A model generated the notes under the pieces. The model worked only from the letters and a program-made list of their open reading frames with translations, was not told where the DNA came from and did no database searches. Shown here piece by piece: positions 62,186 through 64,000 of a DNA stretch of 64,000 nt. The stretch spans positions 75,076,736-75,140,735 of the forward strand of contig OY744604.1 in NCBI GenBank assembly GCA_963556255.1, read 5' to 3'. Within the stretch, counting starts at the first letter, position 1. Every line of letters starts with the position of its first letter. The DNA is from Allolobophora icterica. Taxonomy: Eukaryota > Annelida > Clitellata > Crassiclitellata > Lumbricidae. A program made the translations under genes and the position numbers.

Positions 62186-63265
62186 ATGCCTGTGGATAAA
62201 TTCGGACATACTGATGTTGGATACTCGGAAAGAATAATTGCCGGAGGAGTTACATTGTCTCAGGCAAATGCTACTTTCCTTCGTATGGATGGAACAAACG
62301 CCGCGACCGAGAATATTAATTTAGATTCTCATAAACTGGTCAACGTGTTAGAACCTACTAATTCCCAAGATGGTGCTACCAAAAATTACGTAGATTTAAA
62401 CAGCGGTGTAAACAAAGTTTCTAAGACTGGTGACGTCATGACCGGAAATCTATTTTTAAGTGTGGGCTCGGATCGTCAACGTAATATGGGGTGTAAGGAT
62501 CTACGCGGAAACAAACTGTTTGCTTTGATACTGGGTAATCTGTTAAACAAAATAGAAGGTTATTTAAACCAACCTATAACGTTGCAATCGATCGAAGGAT
62601 TCTTGTGCAAAGTGGGAACGGAAAATATTATAAGATTCGGTAAATCGTCCAGCGACCATAAAATCGATGTTTACCAAGATATCGTTATGAGACAAAAATC
62701 TATAACCGATTTAAAAGACCCCGTTAATCCTCAAGATGCCTCCACTAAAAATTACGTCGATAGCGCTCTTAATAGAGCGGATAATAAAAAGTGTCATATC
62801 GGATACATACCTATTTTGGAGGCTGACGAAAGTGTTAGCGGCTTTATCGCAAGTGCTAGTTCAATTGTTACTGACAAGTATAAAGCGTATGGAGCTTTCA
62901 ATAGCCTAAATGCAGATGGTTCCAATGGAACATGGATTGCGGATAGTAGATCAATCCTAAATGTCTGGCTGCAGATAAAATGTCCTGAGCCGGTTAAAAT
63001 TTGGAGAATTGCGTTGAAAGCGATAAGACGCAACCGAGGCACATACCAGATTACAAGCTGGATTTTAAACGGAAGTAACGATGGATCAACGTTTACGGAA
63101 TTACTAAGATCGACGCAGACATTATTAAACATCGATTCTGCTCCGTCATTTTTTAATTTAACAACGAATACTGCGTACCAGTATTACAGACTTACAGTAA
63201 CAAGCAACCCCAGTCACACTGTTGTAGGAGTAGAAGTCATGCAGTTATATGCATACGATACATAA
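62186..63265 (+). CDS. Long fibre protein with discoidin-like head, 359 aa
   Basis: Anchor as in the first copy, then a shaft with phage-tail-fibre signatures SKTGDVMTGNLFLSVG and two DG/DA-(A/S)TKNYVD motifs (NSQDGATKNYVD, NPQDASTKNYVD). Head about 205-359 is the same discoidin-like type but diverged. Shaft middle (MGCKDLRGNKLFALILGN, NKIEGYLNQPI) is homologous to the element 1 fibre (MGCKDLDGTKDFNIFLGN), although that one has a C1q-like head. Confidence 0.8.
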   Translation: MPVDKFGHTDVGYSERIIAGGVTLSQANATFLRMDGTNAATENINLDSHKLVNVLEPTNSQDGATKNYVDLNSGVNKVSKTGDVMTGNLFLSVGSDRQRNMGCKDLRGNKLFALILGNLLNKIEGYLNQPITLQSIEGFLCKVGTENIIRFGKSSSDHKIDVYQDIVMRQKSITDLKDPVNPQDASTKNYVDSALNRADNKKCHIGYIPILEADESVSGFIASASSIVTDKYKAYGAFNSLNADGSNGTWIADSRSILNVWLQIKCPEPVKIWRIALKAIRRNRGTYQITSWILNGSNDGSTFTELLRSTQTLLNIDSAPSFFNLTTNTAYQYYRLTVTSNPSHTVVGVEVMQLYAYDT

Positions 63266-63337
63266 CTCGGGGTTAGGTACAGTTATAAGACATTTTCTCG
63301 GCGATGGAAGAGTTGCACACGATAATACATTTTTCAA

Positions 63338-63515
63338 AGTCAAGGTCAAGGTCGAAGGTCAGGACTATATAGGACCCATGTTTCCCATATAGGACCCATA
63401 TTCCCATATAGGACCCATATTGCCAAACAGGATCATATGGAACCCATATTTCCCACATAGGACCCATATTGCCATACAGGACCAATATGGAACCCATATT
63501 TCCCACATAGAACCA
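63338..63515. repeat. AAGGTCA cluster followed by GGACCCATAT minisatellite
   Basis: GTCAAGGTCAAGGTCGAAGGTCA, then irregular 18-40-bp units built on TATAGGACCCATATT and CCCACATAGGACCC to about 63515. ORFs read from it on the minus strand are artefacts. Confidence 0.8.
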
Positions 63516-63599
63516 ACATTAACAATAATTATTGAGTCTTTAGTACGACACATATCTTAATTTAATCGCTCAGTTCGAGTGTTTAGTATTAAGTAGTAG

Positions 63600-64000
63600 T
63601 AAATGTCACGAATTATTAAATGTATTAAATTAAATGTATTAAATTAAATGTATTAATGAATTAAATTAAATGTATTAATGAATTAAATTTAAATTTAAAT
63701 TAAATTAAAAATTAAAAAAATTAAAATTTAAAAAAATTAAAATCAAAATTTAAAAAATTAAAATTAAAAATTAAAATTAAAAATTAAAATTAAAATTTAA
63801 ATTAAAATTTAAAATTTAAAATTAAAATTAAAAATTAAAAATTAAAAATTAAAATTAAAAATTAAAAATAAAATTAAAAATTTAAATTAAAAATTAAAAA
63901 TTAAAAATTAAAAATTAAAAATTAAAAATTAAAAATTAAAAATTAAAAATTTAAATTTAAATTAAAAACTAAAAATTAAAAATTAAAAATTAAAAATTAA
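63600..64000. repeat. AT-only simple repeat (ATTAAAA/TTAAAATT)n
   Basis: From about 63600 to the window edge, TTAAATGTATTAAAT grading into AAATTAAAAATTAAAA. May be degenerate satellite or an assembly-difficult end of element 2. Confidence 0.9.

Larger units (their letters stand above)
48672..63265. mobile_element. Polinton/Maverick (adintovirus-like) element 2, ends undefined, partly decayed
   Basis: Span given by its genes. Contents match element 1 except that no ssDNA-binding-like gene is present, the PolB-protease-fibre block is inverted (all rightward), and there are two fibre genes. MCP, SAP and PolB frames are broken. Left end lies between about 48.0 and 48.67 kb; right end beyond 63.27 kb and perhaps past the window. 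Confidence 0.9.

Noticed and set aside
48030..63361. AAGGTCA clusters as TIRs of element 2
   Set aside because: Both clusters are in the same orientation, so they are direct, not inverted, repeats.
63273..63553. Minus-strand ORFs with MGNMGSI/YGNMGPMW repeats
   Set aside because: Translation of the GGACCCATAT minisatellite.

Overview
The window is metazoan genomic DNA, probably from a marine invertebrate. Host genes have introns with GT..AG borders, tRNA-derived SINE and CR1/L2-like LINE relics are common, and secreted PAN-Ig-C-type-lectin genes are present. The exact taxon cannot be read from the sequence; the frequent taggcctac-type motif hints at a deuterostome such as an echinoderm, but that is weak.

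Two large virus-like DNA transposons of the Polinton/Maverick (adintovirus-like) class dominate. Element 1 (11090-25644, 14.6 kb) is complete: 136-bp terminal inverted repeats (TIRs) and a perfect 6-bp target duplication (gacatt). Element 2 (about 48.0-63.3 kb) is a diverged relative whose ends I could not define. Both carry integrase with chromodomain, packaging ATPase, penton/minor capsid, pX-like protein, a dUTPase-fold-like protein, a two-TM protein, a DUF8207-like protein, a small basic protein, the double jelly-roll major capsid protein, a SAP/NUMOD-like protein, protein-primed-type family B DNA polymerase, an adenain-like protease and a trimeric-fibre-like protein. Integrase inserts the DNA, PolB copies it, the capsid, ATPase and protease set would build a virion, and the fibre would bind a target cell.

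The most interesting content is in how the two elements differ. A zinc ribbon plus parvovirus-type phospholipase A2 domain is fused to the integrase in element 2. In element 1 the two parts are split by a frame change exactly at a TTTAAAAAAAG slippery-looking site. The fibres share a phage-tail-fibre-like shaft but carry different heads (C1q-like versus discoidin-like), and element 2 has two fibre genes. The whole PolB-protease-fibre block is inverted between the elements. Many genes start inside a TATAAAATG-type motif. Element 2 is damaged (capsid frameshift, one stop in PolB, one in the SAP gene); element 1 looks intact.

Host part: the 3' exons of one PAN-Ig-CTLD-type gene (85-2012) and a full four-exon paralogue (28720-33140) lie in a tandem duplication. 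The duplicated blocks (about 1-4.5 kb with 25.75-26.98 kb, versus 31.05-36.86 kb) show that about 21 kb, including element 1, interrupts copy A. A Mab-21/cGAS-like gene lies at 40.0-42.96 kb. The remainder is repeat-rich: antisense LINE fragments, a hAT MITE with 8-bp target duplication nested in another terminal-inverted-repeat element, a Helitron helicase relic, a piggyBac-like MITE, a hAT relic with BED finger, minisatellites, and an AT-rich simple repeat at the right edge.
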